Source: Bacteroidota bacterium (GTDB taxonomy: Bacteria > Bacteroidota > Bacteroidia > Chitinophagales > Chitinophagaceae). From it: a stretch of DNA of 64,000 nt. Below the pieces are notes generated by a model. The model searched no databases, had not been told where the DNA came from, and saw only the letters and a program-made list of their open reading frames with translations. The translations under genes and the position numbers were made by a program. This document shows positions 63,143 through 64,000 of this stretch, in pieces. Location: positions 1 through 64,000 of the forward strand of contig CANGDH010000001.1 in the NCBI GenBank assembly GCA_947452555.1, written 5' to 3'. Each line of letters begins with the position of its first letter. Position 1 is the stretch's first letter.

Positions 63143-64000
63143 TATAAATAACTTAAATTAGTCTTAGGTGATAAGTTTAATAATGTTTCATACATCAGCT
63201 CTATAGTATCTGCAATATCTTTTTTATGTATCATTTCAACAGTAGTATGCATATATCTTAATGGAATTGATATTAAAACAGAAGGACATCCGTCATTTGC
63301 ATAAGCGAAACTATCTGTATCAGTTCCGGTACTTCTACTTAGTGTTCTAAACTGTACAGGTATTTTTTTATCCTTAGCTGTTGCTTCTACAATAGCCAAC
63401 AGTTTATTATGAATAGCTGGAGCATATGCTAAAGAAGGACCTCTGCCACATAAAATATCTCCTTCAATTGCTTTATTAATCATTGGTGTATGGGTATCGT
63501 GCGTAACGTCGGTTACAATTGCGATGTTTGGCTTGATTCTTCTAGCAATCATTTCAGCACCTCTTAAGCCAATTTCTTCTTGAACTGCATTCACAATATA
63601 TAAACCAAATGGAAGTTTCTTTTTATTCTCTTTTAATAATCTTGCTACTTCTGCAATCATAAATCCACCTATACGATTATCAAAAGCACGCCCAATAATA
63701 AAATCATGTGCTAATTCGTCAAATCCTTCTTCATAAGTAACAACAGCGCCAATATGAATTCCTAATGCTTCAACTTCTTTTTTAGTTCTAGCGCCACAAT
63801 CTAATGTTAGATTATCCACTTTAGGTTGAGGCTCTTTTTGTTCAGGGTTGCTCATTCTAGTATGAATAGCAGGCCATCCAAACACCGCTTTTATAGGTCC
63901 TTTTTTTCCATGAATCCAAACGCGCATACTTGGTGCAATTTGATGATCCACTCCTCCGTTTCTTTTTAAGTGAATTAATCCTTGTTCATTAATATAATTA
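63142..64000 (-). CDS. M42 family metallopeptidase, 5' end beyond the window
   Basis: The reading frame is open to the window edge: upstream of a GTG at 63951 it continues with NYINEQGLIHLKRNGG, which fits the family pattern before the conserved QIAPSMRVWIHGKKG. The gene therefore starts outside the window; about 285 residues are visible of a usual 350. Metal and catalytic residues: Asp in RAFDNRIGG, the Glu pair in VQEEIGLRG, Asp in VTDVTHDTHTP and His in LRYMHTTVEM. M42 enzymes (TET/FrvX) are cytoplasmic dodecameric aminopeptidases or glutamyl aminopeptidases. It overlaps the amidotransferase gene by one base (TAATG). Confidence 0.92.
   Translation of the reverse strand, partial: NYINEQGLIHLKRNGGVDHQIAPSMRVWIHGKKGPIKAVFGWPAIHTRMSNPEQKEPQPKVDNLTLDCGARTKKEVEALGIHIGAVVTYEEGFDELAHDFIIGRAFDNRIGGFMIAEVARLLKENKKKLPFGLYIVNAVQEEIGLRGAEMIARRIKPNIAIVTDVTHDTHTPMINKAIEGDILCGRGPSLAYAPAIHNKLLAIVEATAKDKKIPVQFRTLSRSTGTDTDSFAYANDGCPSVLISIPLRYMHTTVEMIHKKDIADTIELMYETLLNLSPKTNLSYL

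Noticed and set aside
63142-63951. M42 peptidase as a complete 269-residue protein starting at GTG 63951
   Set aside because: The frame stays open to the window edge and the residues before the GTG fit the conserved N-terminal domain; the gene is cut by the window.

Overview
The window is a gene-dense, AT-rich chromosomal segment from a member of the Bacteroidota, most likely of the Chitinophagales type. The phylum call rests on several things seen together: -7 elements of the form TAnnTTTG just upstream of start codons, weak Shine-Dalgarno sequences, a TonB-dependent receptor beside a DUF5689-like lipoprotein, a putative porin of the Bacteroidota kind, an HYC/CC cysteine protein, an RND permease fused to a TolC-type outer-membrane factor, and a glycine-rich single-RRM protein. 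Family- or genus-level placement is inference. I see no prophage, insertion sequence, CRISPR array or tRNA. The longest gaps between genes are about 225 bases.

Layout. At 1-160 lies the end of an rRNA operon (5S rRNA plus terminator). 281-5000 holds a methyltransferase/aldo-keto reductase pair, an RRM protein, the rpsF-rpsR-rplI operon and a secreted EEP nuclease/phosphatase. 5087-8372 carries a TonB-dependent receptor and a DUF5689-like lipoprotein, divergent from the EEP gene; the three look like an acquisition locus for nucleic acid or organic phosphate. 8460-16319 is housekeeping: htpG, recJ, a polyprenyl synthase, a HAD phosphatase, a PlsC acyltransferase, a thioesterase and a dipeptide epimerase. 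16409-21103 runs proline dehydrogenase, thyA, folA, a methyltransferase and an RsmF-like rRNA methyltransferase in one direction. 21178-24105 has an RlpA-like secreted protein, a rhodanese-thioredoxin lipoprotein, fmt and an FKBP. 24182-34772 contains pepT, exbB/exbD, prmC, a YigZ protein, an acyl-CoA dehydrogenase-type gene, an Mrp ATPase, cmk, ispH and an ABC-F ATPase. 34913-50645 contains a small HTH regulator, gcvP, a YkgJ protein, two MFS transporters, a deoxynucleoside kinase, folK, sppA, an ABC-2 permease without a visible ATPase, queG, clpB and a purine nucleoside phosphorylase. 50652-52664 is a putative porin whose 3' end has been tandemly duplicated.

52811-61120 is a coherent heavy-metal handling cluster: an HYC/CC protein, two secreted HMA-domain proteins (one with a cysteine-pair tail), an outer-membrane-like barrel, a small secreted protein of unknown role, a 1454-residue RND-TolC fusion and a CusB/CzcB adaptor. 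Together they would bind metal in the periplasm and export it through a tripartite pump.

61140-64000, on the minus strand, is a tightly overlapping operon of an M42 metallopeptidase (cut by the window end), a class-I glutamine amidotransferase and a protein with an ATP-grasp-like C-terminal half. It is the best candidate here for an uncharacterised system, possibly making or processing an amide- or peptide-linked metabolite. A perfect 14-bp inverted repeat inside the last codons of its ATP-grasp gene probably also ends transcription of the metal cluster.
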